A stretch of 64,000 nt of DNA. Source: Triglochin maritima (lineage: Eukaryota; Streptophyta; Magnoliopsida; Alismatales; Juncaginaceae). The notes beneath the pieces are model-generated. The model searched no databases and had not been told where the DNA came from. It worked only from the letters and a program-made list of their open reading frames with translations. How positions within the stretch are numbered: the first letter of the stretch is position 1; each line of letters starts with the position of its first letter. Shown in pieces: positions 33,124-44,435 of the stretch. The stretch is from assembly GCA_963682175.1 (NCBI GenBank), contig OY821775.1, positions 36,640,053 through 36,704,052 on the forward strand. The letters run 5' to 3'. The position numbers and the translations under genes were made by a program.

Positions 33124-34076
33124 CCAAATGATTATGAGAATATCTTGGTTGATGTATATATCTTGTAAAAAAAAAAAAAAAAAAAAAAGAGTAATAAAAG
33201 ACTCCTTTAGTGAGCATCGATTGTTGTGGGCCCCAACCCTTGTGTACTTGGGCCCAATCTCTTCACGTATTTATCTCCCTTCTTCAGCTTCTCACAGGTT
33301 TTGAGGGAATTTGGGTTTGTGTCCATCAACATGACCCTGAACGTCCCTTTGTACTTCATGTTGGTGAGATCTTTCCTTTTTCATGCATATATCCATGTAG
33401 TATCTTGTTCACATTCATTGAGGACAATGCATGGATTAGGTGTGGGGGGGGGTGTTTTCACGTTTGTACATAGTTTGTGTTTTTTTTTTGTTTTGTTGTT
33501 TTCTTTTGTGTGCATTGTTAGGGTCATGTTAGTGTGCCGCATTTAATATCGATATACCTGTTTGCCATGATCCTTGGGTGACTTGTCTTCTTTTGCTTGC
33601 CTAGTGCTTTAAAATTGTCACATTTCTTTCAAAATCTTCATGTGTTTGCGAAAGAAAATGTTTTTTTGTGGGTTTTGCGTGTGTTTAGCATGTGCAAAAC
33701 CGTTGAGAGGCAAAGTAAAAAGAAAGCTCCCAAAATTGTCTTGAACTTGATGCATTAGGATTTCTAGTTTACTGGCTTTAGGTCTTATCGAGTCGTTAGG
33801 ATGCACCCCGGTTTTCCCTCGGGGGGTGTGTAATCATAGGGTTTCAGCACTCAAACATTTAAAGAAGTCCACCCTGAACCTAGTGAGTCAATAATTCGTG
33901 TCTGTTAGTATAAGGAAGTTTGTCGTAGTCAAGGGCCCTTAATCTCTTTTTGTGAAACTTAAGTGTAGGGGTTTTGGTTCCCATGTAGATAAATAAATAA
34001 GTGGTGTTCTCTCTTCTCGCACGGCTCCTATCACTCGGGAAAGTAGGTCTGAGGGGACTTTGTGCCTGGTGCTTTC

Positions 34077-34122
34077 GAGTCATCTGACTTGGGATGCACC
34101 GACCGAACTCTCGTTACACGGG
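34077..34122 (+). ncRNA. Conserved hairpins in the 3' region
   Basis: GAGTC-ATCT-GACTT (34077-34090) and CTCGT-TAC-ACGGG (34110-34122). In C, D and the copy at 63225-64000 the second stem is CCCGT-TAC-ACGGG, so U.G becomes C-G; in A the first stem is AAGTC-ATCT-GACTT, so G.U becomes A-U. A has one mismatch in the second stem. This supports RNA structure within the element transcript; a separate RNA gene is not implied. Confidence 0.4.
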
Positions 34123-34257
34123 TGGTAGGGATCGCCCTATGTGGAGATTTGGGGGAAGGTGTACGTGATAGTGTAAGTCCTCATAGGCAATGATGCACGA
34201 AACCTGACCCTGGGAGAATCAAACACCAACCAATAAAATGCTCCAAAGAAAAAAAAG

Positions 34258-34289
<32 letters not shown>

Positions 34290-34560
34290 CAAATAAGAAC
34301 CAAAATGGACTCTACACATTGTATCACATTCAGAAGTTAAGGTTGCCCATGTCTTTCACTTAAGTCCTTAACTAACTCTCACGAATAACTCATTAGGCTA
34401 GGTGTGTGGACCGATTACATTTATAGAGTCGACCCGTAGTATTACCGCGTCCCATGATCGACAAAATAAGTCCAACGAGTCGTGTATCTAGATTGATTAA
34501 TGCATCTTGTTCGGATTTTGTGGGTATATCCGCTGAAAACCCTCAGGAGACAACACTCCT

Positions 34561-34615
34561 CCTCCTTGGCGACAAGGAGGTTTAACGGCTTGTTGCACGT
34601 GCTAAGTGCAACCGT
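34561..34615 (+). ncRNA. Terminal hairpin pair before the polypurine tract
   Basis: CCTCCTTGGCGACAAGGAGG (34561-34580) has a 7-bp stem and 6-base loop. GTTGCAC (34592-34598) and GTGCAAC (34606-34612) form a second 7-bp stem, extended by ACGG/CCGT with an interior bulge. Both are kept in units 2 and 3 (41770, 48977), in D (62744-62800) and nearly so in C (55665-55715). Confidence 0.5.
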
Positions 34616-34697
34616 GATTCCTACGAAAGTGAGTTAGGATTTCTTGTTTTTCGTATGCTTTTCTCTTTCTTTGTTTTGCTCGGGACTAGCAAAAGTT

Positions 34698-34708
34698 AGG
34701 TGTGGGGG
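34698..34708 (+). other. Polypurine tract, unit 1
   Basis: AGGTGTGGGGG followed by TATT directly before LTR 2; the expected plus-strand primer site. Equivalent sites are at 41907-41917 and 49114-49124. Confidence 0.7.
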
Positions 34709-34712
34709 TATT

Positions 34713-36118
34713 TGATTGACATCATTTCATGCTCATATTTGTATCTTATATCCATTATCTTTCACCTAAACAATGCTATGTCACGAGTTTTATGTTTAGT
34801 TTTCAGGAATAAATAGGTTTGAAGAGATGAAACATAAAAGGACCCAAAAGCTGTGAAAAAGGACTGAATTGTGAGATCTGGGGACCAAGATGCAAGACAA
34901 AAGGACCTGATTGCAAGACAGAAGGACCTAAGAGCAAAACAGAATACTCCACACCATCATGGGGAGTATTTTACCAATTCGATTCGGGTCGGAGCTCCAA
35001 CAAAGCAACCAAATGCATCCAATACCAAGAAACACTTCAAGAAAAGCCCACAAAGAAAACCAGACGGATCTAAATCTTATAGACCGCCAATTGGCGGTCT
35101 GGAACCGCTAATTGGCGGTCCATTTAGCCCAGAATCCATCCAGTTTTCTGTAGCACGTGTATTAGTGTATTCTTAGTGTATTTTTGGTATTGGTTTAGTC
35201 CCACATCGGGGGATTGTCCCGGTTTAGCTTTTTCCATGGCTATAAATAGAACTCTTCACCTTCCATTGTAATCACTCCATGCTTGTGGCCATTCTCCCTA
35301 ATTGAAGTGGAAGCCTTGAAGCAAGAAACTCAATAGGGAGATGCTACTGGTATTGTGAGTCTTCAATTAATAAAATTTGCTTTGTTTTGTGCTTCCTTTA
35401 TTGTTTATGCATGTTTTAGTTTAATCGTCTTTTCATTAATTTTTAGTAGCTTAGTTAATATGTTTTCTTTACTTAGCTTAATAACTAGTGTAATGTTTAG
35501 TGAGTAAAACCACTCTCCTTTTGGGGGGTGGAGATGATTATCATATATGCAATTAAGGAAGGATGAATGTTTATTATGAAATGTGTTGATTAATATGAAT
35601 GCATGCTTGCTTGTTAGAATAGAACACTTCACTAGATGGGTTTTGCCATGATAAGTAGACACCTCCCATGCTTGTTTAGTCTCTTAAATAACCAGCTTGT
35701 ATGTATGAATGTTAATCAAAATAGGTTAGTGATTTAATTGATGGGTTTTGCCATGATAAGTAGACACCTCCCATACATGCAAACACTACCTACACTTGTG
35801 CCTATAGGAAGATCTTCTTGCCTTCTTATTGTGTATGTGTAGTCACTCCACCCCTTAAGGGGTCTCTCTCTTATTGATTCCTGCATAGTATCAAGTTTCT
35901 CTAGCTTAGTTGTTAGTTCATTGTGTGTTCCTTTCGTTCGCTTTTCATACTTCTTAGCATAGTTTAGTCTAGATTAGCGTAACCAACTCTCTTCCCCATT
36001 ATTTTCGCCACTTGATTTCGTACAAGCAAGAGGCTACTCACCTCCCTGAGGACGACCCGTACTTGCCACCGCTTCATCGCGGCCGTGCACTTGCGGTTTA
36101 AAATAAAACGTTCAAACA
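34713..36118 (+). mobile_element. Array LTR 2 (shared by units 1 and 2)
   Basis: 1406 bp. It serves as 3' LTR of unit 1 and 5' LTR of unit 2: a polypurine tract precedes it and a PBS follows it. I saw one difference from LTR 1 (T at 35516). Confidence 0.95.
35198..35248 (+). promoter_or_regulatory. snRNA-type promoter of LTR 2
   Basis: GTCCCACATCG at 35198-35208 and TATAAATA at 35241-35248, with the same 32-bp gap. Confidence 0.65.
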
Positions 36119-36124
36119 AGTTTT

Positions 36125-36142
36125 TGGCGCCGTTGCCGGGGA
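36125..36142 (+). other. Primer-binding site, unit 2
   Basis: Exact tRNA-Asp complement, TGGCGCCGTTGCCGGGGA. Confidence 0.9.
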
Positions 36143-37222
36143 GGTGCCAGTCCAGACTCTTGTTTGGACGATTCGAGTGGATTTAATTTTTGTCTTGTAG
36201 TTTTCTTTGTTTCAGGAGACTCACATTGAGAAGGGGAAGCATCTGGTGAAGTTTGGAGGCGGTTTGAGAGACGAAGACCGCCAATCAGCGGTCTACAACC
36301 GCCAACTGGCGGTCTGGTTGTTTCATTTCACCTCGAAATTTCTTTGGAGTATTTCTTTATATGATATAGTGGTCTGGGACTTAATTTGGCATGTTTTGAC
36401 TTATAGTTGGTTCCCAGATCAATAATCAAACCTCCCTTAAGCAACTTGGACCCTAAAACTCAAAGCAAAAGATTAGGCATTCTTTTTGTTTAGGCCATGC
36501 ATCATGTATGTGACTTAGGCATTTAGATTGTCTTTTATCTTAGCTTTATTTTCTGTTGCTGAGAGCTGGCGTGAGGTACGCACCTTCTACTCTCATTCAT
36601 GCATTTCGTATGAACATGCATTAGTTAGTAGGAAGTGCATTGCAACAAGTGTGAGTTGAGCGTTGTTTGGAGAGTTGATTGCTAGATTTAGGACTCCAAA
36701 ACGCTACTAAGGAGGGGCTGTCCCATAAAAGATAAGGTGGGGGATTTCATCACCCTTTCCTTCGCCCCAAAAACCACACTAATCAAGAGCCTAATTTTAA
36801 AATCAAGTAGACATTGGCCTTAAGGAATTCGGACGCATTAGGAGAGTGATCCGGTCCCGACCGTCATGACCTGATCGGCGTTGCCCACTTTGTCGATAGT
36901 AGGAGAGACGAGATCCCCGGATCTTGGCTCACTTGCTGGGCTTTGTGGTCCTCGTTGTAGGGAGGTGAGGCGTGTTGAGGCCGTGTGACCTCGCAGTTAG
37001 GCGTCGTCTAGCTGTAAGGACCTATAGCGACCTTAGGATTGCTTGAGCCTTGTTTGCTTGTGTGTGCTTCTACCTGTACCCATCCGCCGTAGCATAAGGA
37101 CTTCTTCCCTTCTCTCCTGAGTCATTCGTTCTCTCCTGTGTTCCCCCGTCTTCTCCTCTACGCACATTCTTTGTTAAAAAAAAAAAAAAAAAGTTTTGTT
37201 TTGTGTGTGTGCACCTTTGTGC
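36143..37222 (+). other. Leader region, unit 2
   Basis: As unit 1 except T at 36640 (C at 29430 in unit 1) and an A17 tract before the gene. Confidence 0.7.
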
Positions 37223-40200
37223 ATGCTTTCGTGGACACGAGACGAGAGTGGTCGTTTGGCGAGGAGCGTTGTCAATCCAGCTTCGGTCATCGATTTCTCG
37301 ACACCTCCCTCCTCTCGTGTCGCACGTAGTTCGGGTCCAATGGCTGCTAATTTCCGTGAGGAGGAGCAGTTGCTGGACCCACCTATTCCACCAGTGCTTC
37401 CAGTTGTCGTTCCCATACCTCTACGTGATCGATGCTACCCGAGCCGTACAGCTCTACCCTCATGCATCGTATTACCAGAGGCTAATGGGAACCATTTTGA
37501 GGTTAAGCCTCAATTCATTTCCATGCTCCCTCATTTCACTGGGAAAGGTGACCCCTATATCTTTCTCAGGGAATTTGAGGAGGTCTGTGCTATGTTCAAG
37601 CTGCAACAACTTAGCACAGACTCCATCCATCTTAGGCTCGTTCCTTTTGCACTAAAGGATGATGCCAAGAAGTGGTTGTACAGCAACCAGGCGAATTCCT
37701 TTAGGACTTGGGATGAGTTTCAATCTGCATTCCTCAAGAAGTACTTTCCTAATCATCGGACTCAAAAATTGAGGAACGAAATCAATTCGTTCTATCAACA
37801 TGAGACCGAACCATTTCATGCATATCTTGAGAGGTTCAAAGAGCTACTATCCTCGTGCCCTCACCATGGCATTGAGTTGTGGCGTCTTTGTCAGATTGTG
37901 TATGAGGGTCTTCACATCCCGTCCAGAACGCTCCTTGAGTCCATGTGTCAAGGAGAGTTCTTGGGAAAGGATGAAAGGGAGGCATGGGCCTTCCTAGAAG
38001 ACCTCGCTGAGAAAACCATGCAGTGGGAGAGTGTGAGGGAACCACCTGCATCATCTAGTATAGGAGCGAGGATCGCGAATGCAAACTCAACTAGATCGGG
38101 TTCCGCATTTGCTATCGATACCACTACGGCCACCGAGGCACGCATGGCGGCCTTAATGCACCGTATGGATTCGATTGAGCTCCAAAACCAACAAAGTGCA
38201 CCTCACATGTCCACATCTGGTCCAGTTCCCTGTCATTCATGTGGTAGGATAGGTCATGTAGAAAGCGAGTGTGAGTCCATTCCTCCTGAGATGGAGCGTG
38301 TCAACGCCGTCTATGATAGAGCCAGGAATGACCCATACTCATCATCTTATAATCCTGGATGGAGGAACCACCCCAATTTTTCATGGAACCAAACTAATGC
38401 CCCGGGTGGTCCTCCAAACTCCTCGAGACCACCTTACCAATCACACCAACCTCCCATGCATGCGCATTCCTATCAGCCACCCCAAGCGCAAACCACCAAT
38501 CAATCGGGTTTCCCAAATTCCAATAATATGGAAACCCGATTCAATTCGCTTGAGACCTTGACTCGTGGACTTGAAAACTCAATGAAAAATTTTATGTCAA
38601 CCACGAGTCAAGTTCTCACTTCAAATCAGCAGACCATCAAATCTCTAGAGCTTCAGATGGGCCAATTGGCTCAGTCTGTACATGAAAGAGAGAGAGGGTC
38701 TTTTCCTTGCCAGCCTGAGGCTAACCCCCGCATGTACCAACAACAACAAATGCAAAATGAGAATGTGGTACCTCGGGGGAGGCAAGTGAACCATGTGGAG
38801 GAACCTGTTCACCATGTCAATTCTATTGTGACCTTAAGGAATGGAAAACAGGTTGACAATCACATTTCCTTGCCACACCCACCACCATCTATGCAGCCCC
38901 TCAGTGGGAATGGTGGTGAAGAAGAAGCTGAGGGTGAGGGTAATACACCAAAGCTTTCTTCTCAGGCACAGCAGAAAACCTACCTGCCAAAAGCTCCCTA
39001 TCCAAGTAGGTTAAACAAAAAACAGAGTGACAACATGGACAAGATAGTAGAGGTGTTTAAGCAAGTAAAGGTTAACATCCCCTTGTTGGATGTCATCCAA
39101 CAAATACCTCAATATGCCAAAGTGTTGAAGGATCTCTGCACAACCAAGAGGAAGACCAATGTTCCTAAGAAAGCATTCTTGGCTGCAAATATCAGCTCAC
39201 TTTTGTCCAATCCTACCTACACAAAATACAAGGACCCTGGGTGTCCTACTATTCAGTGTACGATAGGGGACACTAGATTGAGCAATGTTTTGCTTGATTT
39301 AGGATCAGCGGTCAACCTCCTCCCATTCTCTGTTTATCAACAGTTGAACTTGGGAGAATTGAAACCAACTAAGATCACCCTCCAATTGGCGGATAGATCC
39401 ATTCGTATTCCTATGGGGATTATCGAGGACGTGCTTATCAAAGTTGGAGATTTTATATTTCCAGTCGATTTTGTTGTCCTCGATACCAATCCTGTTGCAA
39501 ACACCCAGTCTCAAATACCTTTGATTTTGGGTAGACCATTTCTGGCAACTTCCAATGCCTTAATTAATTGTCGAAATGGTCTCATGAAGCTCTCATTCGG
39601 TAACATGAGTGCCGAGTTTCATGTGTTCAACTCTGGTAGGCAACAGGAACCCATGGATGAACCTTTAAATCTAAATCTCATCCGCCAATTGGAGAAAGCA
39701 CCACAAAATCAACGAACACCCCTAACCCCAATGCAACCTGTTGAAAATGTTCGTGGGCCCAGCGAAAACTCATTGCTTGTCTTCGCAATGCAACAGAGTG
39801 AGCTGGCCTCAAACATGAATGTCCAAAGGGAGTGTTCGTTGCATGATTCAGTTGAGAGTACTAGTGAGAGTGAGACACCTCATCATATGCCTATACCAGA
39901 AGGTGTCTCTACCTCATGTCCCATGTCCATTGAGCCATTTGAGCTTCATTTTGACTCCAACAAGGACCCACCTATGACCGAGCTTATGCTTGATGATCTA
40001 AATGATGGTGGGAGGTCCTTGTTGGATGACTTGGGGGGAAGCCCCATTCTTAGTGATGCAGGTCTGCTGCATCCATCGAATGAGCTTGAGGAACTCATTC
40101 TGATGCACCCGCCTATTGGTTGGAGGGTTTTCTTTGATGAGCAATTAAACCCTAGTGAGGCAACACAACTTCATTCTTTGTTGCCCACAACCAACCAATA

Positions 40201-40330
40201 TCATGAGGGGTTCGAGCCGTTCAGCTTTGACCTTTCACCCCTCATGACACCTCAGAGTACCAGTGAAGTTTGCCCATCTCGGCAAGTCTCTGGTCCTCAT
40301 GACTTGATGTTCTCATTTGATGTTCCTTGA
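37223..40330 (+). CDS. gag-pro: Gag-protease polyprotein, unit 2
   Basis: Intact, 1035 codons from ATG 37223, with the same domain order as unit 1. Differences seen from unit 1: R313H just before the zinc knuckle, P960L in the C-terminal HPPIGWRVFF segment, and one silent change (GAG to GAA near 39744). P960L falls in the best conserved part of the C-terminal region, so unit 2 may be functionally weaker; that is inference. The zinc knuckle and the protease active site are unchanged. Confidence 0.92.
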   Translation: MLSWTRDESGRLARSVVNPASVIDFSTPPSSRVARSSGPMAANFREEEQLLDPPIPPVLPVVVPIPLRDRCYPSRTALPSCIVLPEANGNHFEVKPQFISMLPHFTGKGDPYIFLREFEEVCAMFKLQQLSTDSIHLRLVPFALKDDAKKWLYSNQANSFRTWDEFQSAFLKKYFPNHRTQKLRNEINSFYQHETEPFHAYLERFKELLSSCPHHGIELWRLCQIVYEGLHIPSRTLLESMCQGEFLGKDEREAWAFLEDLAEKTMQWESVREPPASSSIGARIANANSTRSGSAFAIDTTTATEARMAALMHRMDSIELQNQQSAPHMSTSGPVPCHSCGRIGHVESECESIPPEMERVNAVYDRARNDPYSSSYNPGWRNHPNFSWNQTNAPGGPPNSSRPPYQSHQPPMHAHSYQPPQAQTTNQSGFPNSNNMETRFNSLETLTRGLENSMKNFMSTTSQVLTSNQQTIKSLELQMGQLAQSVHERERGSFPCQPEANPRMYQQQQMQNENVVPRGRQVNHVEEPVHHVNSIVTLRNGKQVDNHISLPHPPPSMQPLSGNGGEEEAEGEGNTPKLSSQAQQKTYLPKAPYPSRLNKKQSDNMDKIVEVFKQVKVNIPLLDVIQQIPQYAKVLKDLCTTKRKTNVPKKAFLAANISSLLSNPTYTKYKDPGCPTIQCTIGDTRLSNVLLDLGSAVNLLPFSVYQQLNLGELKPTKITLQLADRSIRIPMGIIEDVLIKVGDFIFPVDFVVLDTNPVANTQSQIPLILGRPFLATSNALINCRNGLMKLSFGNMSAEFHVFNSGRQQEPMDEPLNLNLIRQLEKAPQNQRTPLTPMQPVENVRGPSENSLLVFAMQQSELASNMNVQRECSLHDSVESTSESETPHHMPIPEGVSTSCPMSIEPFELHFDSNKDPPMTELMLDDLNDGGRSLLDDLGGSPILSDAGLLHPSNELEELILMHPPIGWRVFFDEQLNPSEATQLHSLLPTTNQYHEGFEPFSFDLSPLMTPQSTSEVCPSRQVSGPHDLMFSFDVP

Positions 40331-41921
40331 CCAAATGATTATGAGAATATCTTGGTTGATGTATATATCTTGTAAAAAAAAAAAAAAAAAAAAAAAGAGT
40401 AATAAAAGACTCCTTTAGTGAGCATCGATTGTTGTGGGCCCCAACCCTTGTGTACTTGGGCCCAATCTCTTCACGTATTTATCTCCCTTCTTCAGCTTCT
40501 CACAGGTTTTGAGGGAATTTGGGTTTGTGTCCATCAACATGACCCTGAACGTCCCTTTGTACTTCATGTTGGTGAGATCTTTCCTTTTTCATGCATATAT
40601 CCATGTAGTATCTTGTTCACATTCATTGAGGACAATGCATGGATTAGGTGTGGGGGGGGGGGTGTTTTCACGTTTGTACATAGTTTGTGTTTTTTTTTTG
40701 TTTTGTTGTTTTCTTTTGTGTGCATTGTTAGGGTCATGTTAGTGTGCCGCATTTAATATCGATATACCTGTTTGCCATGATCCTTGGGTGACTTGTCTTC
40801 TTTTGCTTGCCTAGTGCTTTAAAATTGTCACATTTCTTTCAAAATCTTCATGTGTTTGCGAAAGAAAATGTTTTTTTGTGGGTTTTGCGTGTGTTTAGCA
40901 TGTGCAAAACCGTTGAGAGGCAAAGTAAAAAGAAAGCTCCCAAAATTGTCTTGAACTTGATGCATTAGGATTTCTAGTTTACTGGCTTTAGGTCTTATCG
41001 AGTCGTTAGGATGCACCCCGGTTTTCCCTCGGGGGGTGTGTAATCATAGGGTTTCAGCACTCAAACATTTAAAGAAGTCCACCCTGAACCTAGTGAGTCA
41101 ATAATTCGTGTCTGTTAGTATAAGGAAGTTTGTCGTAGTCAAGGGCCCTTAATCTCTTTTTGTGAAACTTAAGTGTAGGGGTTTTGGTTCCCATGTAGAT
41201 AAATAAATAAGTGGTGTTCTCTCTTCTCGCACGGCTCCTATCACTCGGGAAAGTAGGTCTGAGGGGACTTTGTGCCTGGTGCTTTCGAGTCATCTGACTT
41301 GGGATGCACCGACCGAACTCTCGTTACACGGGTGGTAGGGATCGCCCTATGTGGAGATTTGGGGGAAGGTGTACGTGATAGTGTAAGTCCTCATAGGCAA
41401 TGATGCACGAAACCTGACCCTGGGAGAATCAAACACCAACCAATAAAATGCTCCAAAGAAAAAAAAGAAAAAAAAAAAAAAAAAAGAGAAAAAAAAAGCA
41501 AATAAGAACCAAAATGGACTCTACACATTGTATCACATTCAGAAGTTAAGGTTGCCCATGTCTTTCACTTAAGTCCTTAACTAACTCTCACGAATAACTC
41601 ATTAGGCTAGGTGTGTGGACCGATTACATTTATAGAGTCGACCCGTAGTATTACCGCGTCCCATGATCGACAAAATAAGTCCAACGAGTCGTGTATCTAG
41701 ATTGATTAATGCATCTTGTTCGGATTTTGTGGGTATATCCGCTGAAAACCCTCAGGAGACAACACTCCTCCTCCTTGGCGACAAGGAGGTTTAACGGCTT
41801 GTTGCACGTGCTAAGTGCAACCGTGATTCCTACGAAAGTGAGTTAGGATTTCTTGTTTTTCGTATGCTTTTCTCTTTCTTTGTTTTGCTCGGGACTAGCA
41901 AAAGTTAGGTGTGGGGGTATT
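40331..41921 (+). other. 3' noncoding region, unit 2
   Basis: As unit 1, with an A23 tract after the stop and a G run of 10. Hairpins and polypurine tract are conserved. Confidence 0.75.
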
Positions 41922-43327
41922 TGATTGACATCATTTCATGCTCATATTTGTATCTTATATCCATTATCTTTCACCTAAACAATGCTATGTCACGAGTTTT
42001 ATGTTTAGTTTTCAGGAATAAATAGGTTTGAAGAGATGAAACATAAAAGGACCCAAAAGCTGTGAAAAAGGACTGAATTGTGAGATCTGGGGACCAAGAT
42101 GCAAGACAAAAGGACCTGATTGCAAGACAGAAGGACCTAAGAGCAAAACAGAATACTCCACACCATCATGGGGAGTATTTTACCAATTCGATTCGGGTCG
42201 GAGCTCCAACAAAGCAACCAAATGCATCCAATACCAAGAAACACTTCAAGAAAAGCCCACAAAGAAAACCAGACGGATCTAAATCTTATAGACCGCCAAT
42301 TGGCGGTCTGGAACCGCTAATTGGCGGTCCATTTAGCCCAGAATCCATCCAGTTTTCTGTAGCACGTGTATTAGTGTATTCTTAGTGTATTTTTGGTATT
42401 GGTTTAGTCCCACATCGGGGGATTGTCCCGGTTTAGCTTTTTCCATGGCTATAAATAGAACTCTTCACCTTCCATTGTAATCACTCCATGCTTGTGGCCA
42501 TTCTCCCTAATTGAAGTGGAAGCCTTGAAGCAAGAAACTCAATAGGGAGATGCTACTGGTATTGTGAGTCTTCAATTAATAAAATTTGCTTTGTTTTGTG
42601 CTTCCTTTATTGTTTATGCATGTTTTAGTTTAATCGTCTTTTCATTAATTTTTAGTAGCTTAGTTAATATGTTTTCTTTACTTAGCTTAATAACTAGTGT
42701 AATGTTTAGTGAGTAAAACCACTCTCCTTTTGGGGGGTGGAGATGATTATCATATATGCAATTAAGGAAGGATGAATGTTTATTATGAAATGTGTTGATT
42801 AATATGAATGCATGCTTGCTTGTTAGAATAGAACACTTCACTAGATGGGTTTTGCCATGATAAGTAGACACCTCCCATGCTTGTTTAGTCTCTTAAATAA
42901 CCAGCTTGTATGTATGAATGTTAATCAAAATAGGTTAGTGATTTAATTGATGGGTTTTGCCATGATAAGTAGACACCTCCCATACATGCAAACACTACCT
43001 ACACTTGTGCCTATAGGAAGATCTTCTTGCCTTCTTATTGTGTATGTGTAGTCACTCCACCCCTTAAGGGGTCTCTCTCTTATTGATTCCTGCATAGTAT
43101 CAAGTTTCTCTAGCTTAGTTGTTAGTTCATTGTGTGTTCCTTTCGTTCGCTTTTCATACTTCTTAGCATAGTTTAGTCTAGATTAGCGTAACCAACTCTC
43201 TTCCCCATTATTTTCGCCACTTGATTTCGTACAAGCAAGAGGCTACTCACCTCCCTGAGGACGACCCGTACTTGCCACCGCTTCATCGCGGCCGTGCACT
43301 TGCGGTTTAAAATAAAACGTTCAAACA
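41922..43327 (+). mobile_element. Array LTR 3 (shared by units 2 and 3)
   Basis: 1406 bp; matches LTR 2 at every position I compared, including the T that distinguishes LTRs 2-4 from LTR 1. Confidence 0.95.
42407..42457 (+). promoter_or_regulatory. snRNA-type promoter of LTR 3
   Basis: GTCCCACATCG at 42407-42417 and TATAAATA at 42450-42457. Confidence 0.65.
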
Positions 43328-43333
43328 AGTTTT

Positions 43334-43351
43334 TGGCGCCGTTGCCGGGGA
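43334..43351 (+). other. Primer-binding site, unit 3
   Basis: Exact tRNA-Asp complement, 6 bp after LTR 3. Confidence 0.9.
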
Positions 43352-44435
43352 GGTGCCAGTCCAGACTCTTGTTTGGACGATTCGAGTGGATTTAATTTTT
43401 GTCTTGTAGTTTTCTTTGTTTCAGGAGACTCACATTGAGAAGGGGAAGCATCTGGTGAAGTTTGGAGGCGGTTTGAGAGACGAAGACCGCCAATCAGCGG
43501 TCTACAACCGCCAACTGGCGGTCTGGTTGTTTCATTTCACCTCGAAATTTCTTTGGAGTATTTCTTTATATGATATAGTGGTCTGGGACTTAATTTGGCA
43601 TGTTTTGACTTATAGTTGGTTCCCAGATCAATAATCAAACCTCCCTTAAGCAACTTGGACCCTAAAACTCAAAGCAAAAGATTAGGCATTCTTTTTGTTT
43701 AGGCCATGCATCATGTATGTGACTTAGGCATTTAGATTGTCTTTTATCTTAGCTTTATTTTCTGTTGCTGAGAGCTGGCGTGAGGTACGCACCTTCTACT
43801 CTCATTCATGCATTTCGTATGAACATGCATTAGTTAGTAGGAAGTGCATTGCAACAAGTGTGAGTTGAGCGTTGTTTGGAGAGTTGATTGCTAGATTTAG
43901 GACTCCAAAACGCTACTAAGGAGGGGCTGTCCCATAAAAGATAAGGTGGGGGATTTCATCACCCTTTCCTTCGCCCCAAAAACCACACTAATCAAGAGCC
44001 TAATTTTAAAATCAAGTAGACATTGGCCTTAAGGAATTCGGACGCATTAGGAGAGTGATCCGGTCCCGACCGTCATGACCTGATCGGCGTTGCCCACTTT
44101 GTCGATAGTAGGAGAGACGAGATCCCCGGATCTTGGCTCACTTGCTGGGCTTTGTGGTCCTCGTTGTAGGGAGGTGAGGCGTGTTGAGGCCGTGTGACCT
44201 CGCAGTTAGGCGTCGTCTAGCTGTAAGGACCTATAGCGACCTTAGGATTGCTTGAGCCTTGTTTGCTTGTGTGTGCTTCTACCTGTACCCATCCGCCGTA
44301 GCATAAGGACTTCTTCCCTTCTCTCCTGAGTCATTCGTTCTCTCCTGTGTTCCCCCGTCTTCTCCTCTACGCACATTCTTTGTTAAAAAAAAAAAAAAAA
44401 AAAAAGTTTTGTTTTGTGTGTGTGCACCTTTGTGC
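43352..44435 (+). other. Leader region, unit 3
   Basis: Shares the T variant with unit 2 (CATTGCAAC) and has an A21 tract before the gene. Confidence 0.7.

Larger units (their letters stand above)
33124..34712 (+). other. 3' noncoding region, unit 1
   Basis: About 1.6 kb without a gene, in the place where pol would lie. It has an A22 tract 45 bp after the stop, a G run (33444-33451), an A-rich tract (34244-34289), a strongly conserved hairpin-bearing segment (34009-34219) and two perfect-stem hairpins near the end. It ends with the polypurine tract. Diverged elements A, C and D keep these blocks although their coding regions differ. Confidence 0.75.
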
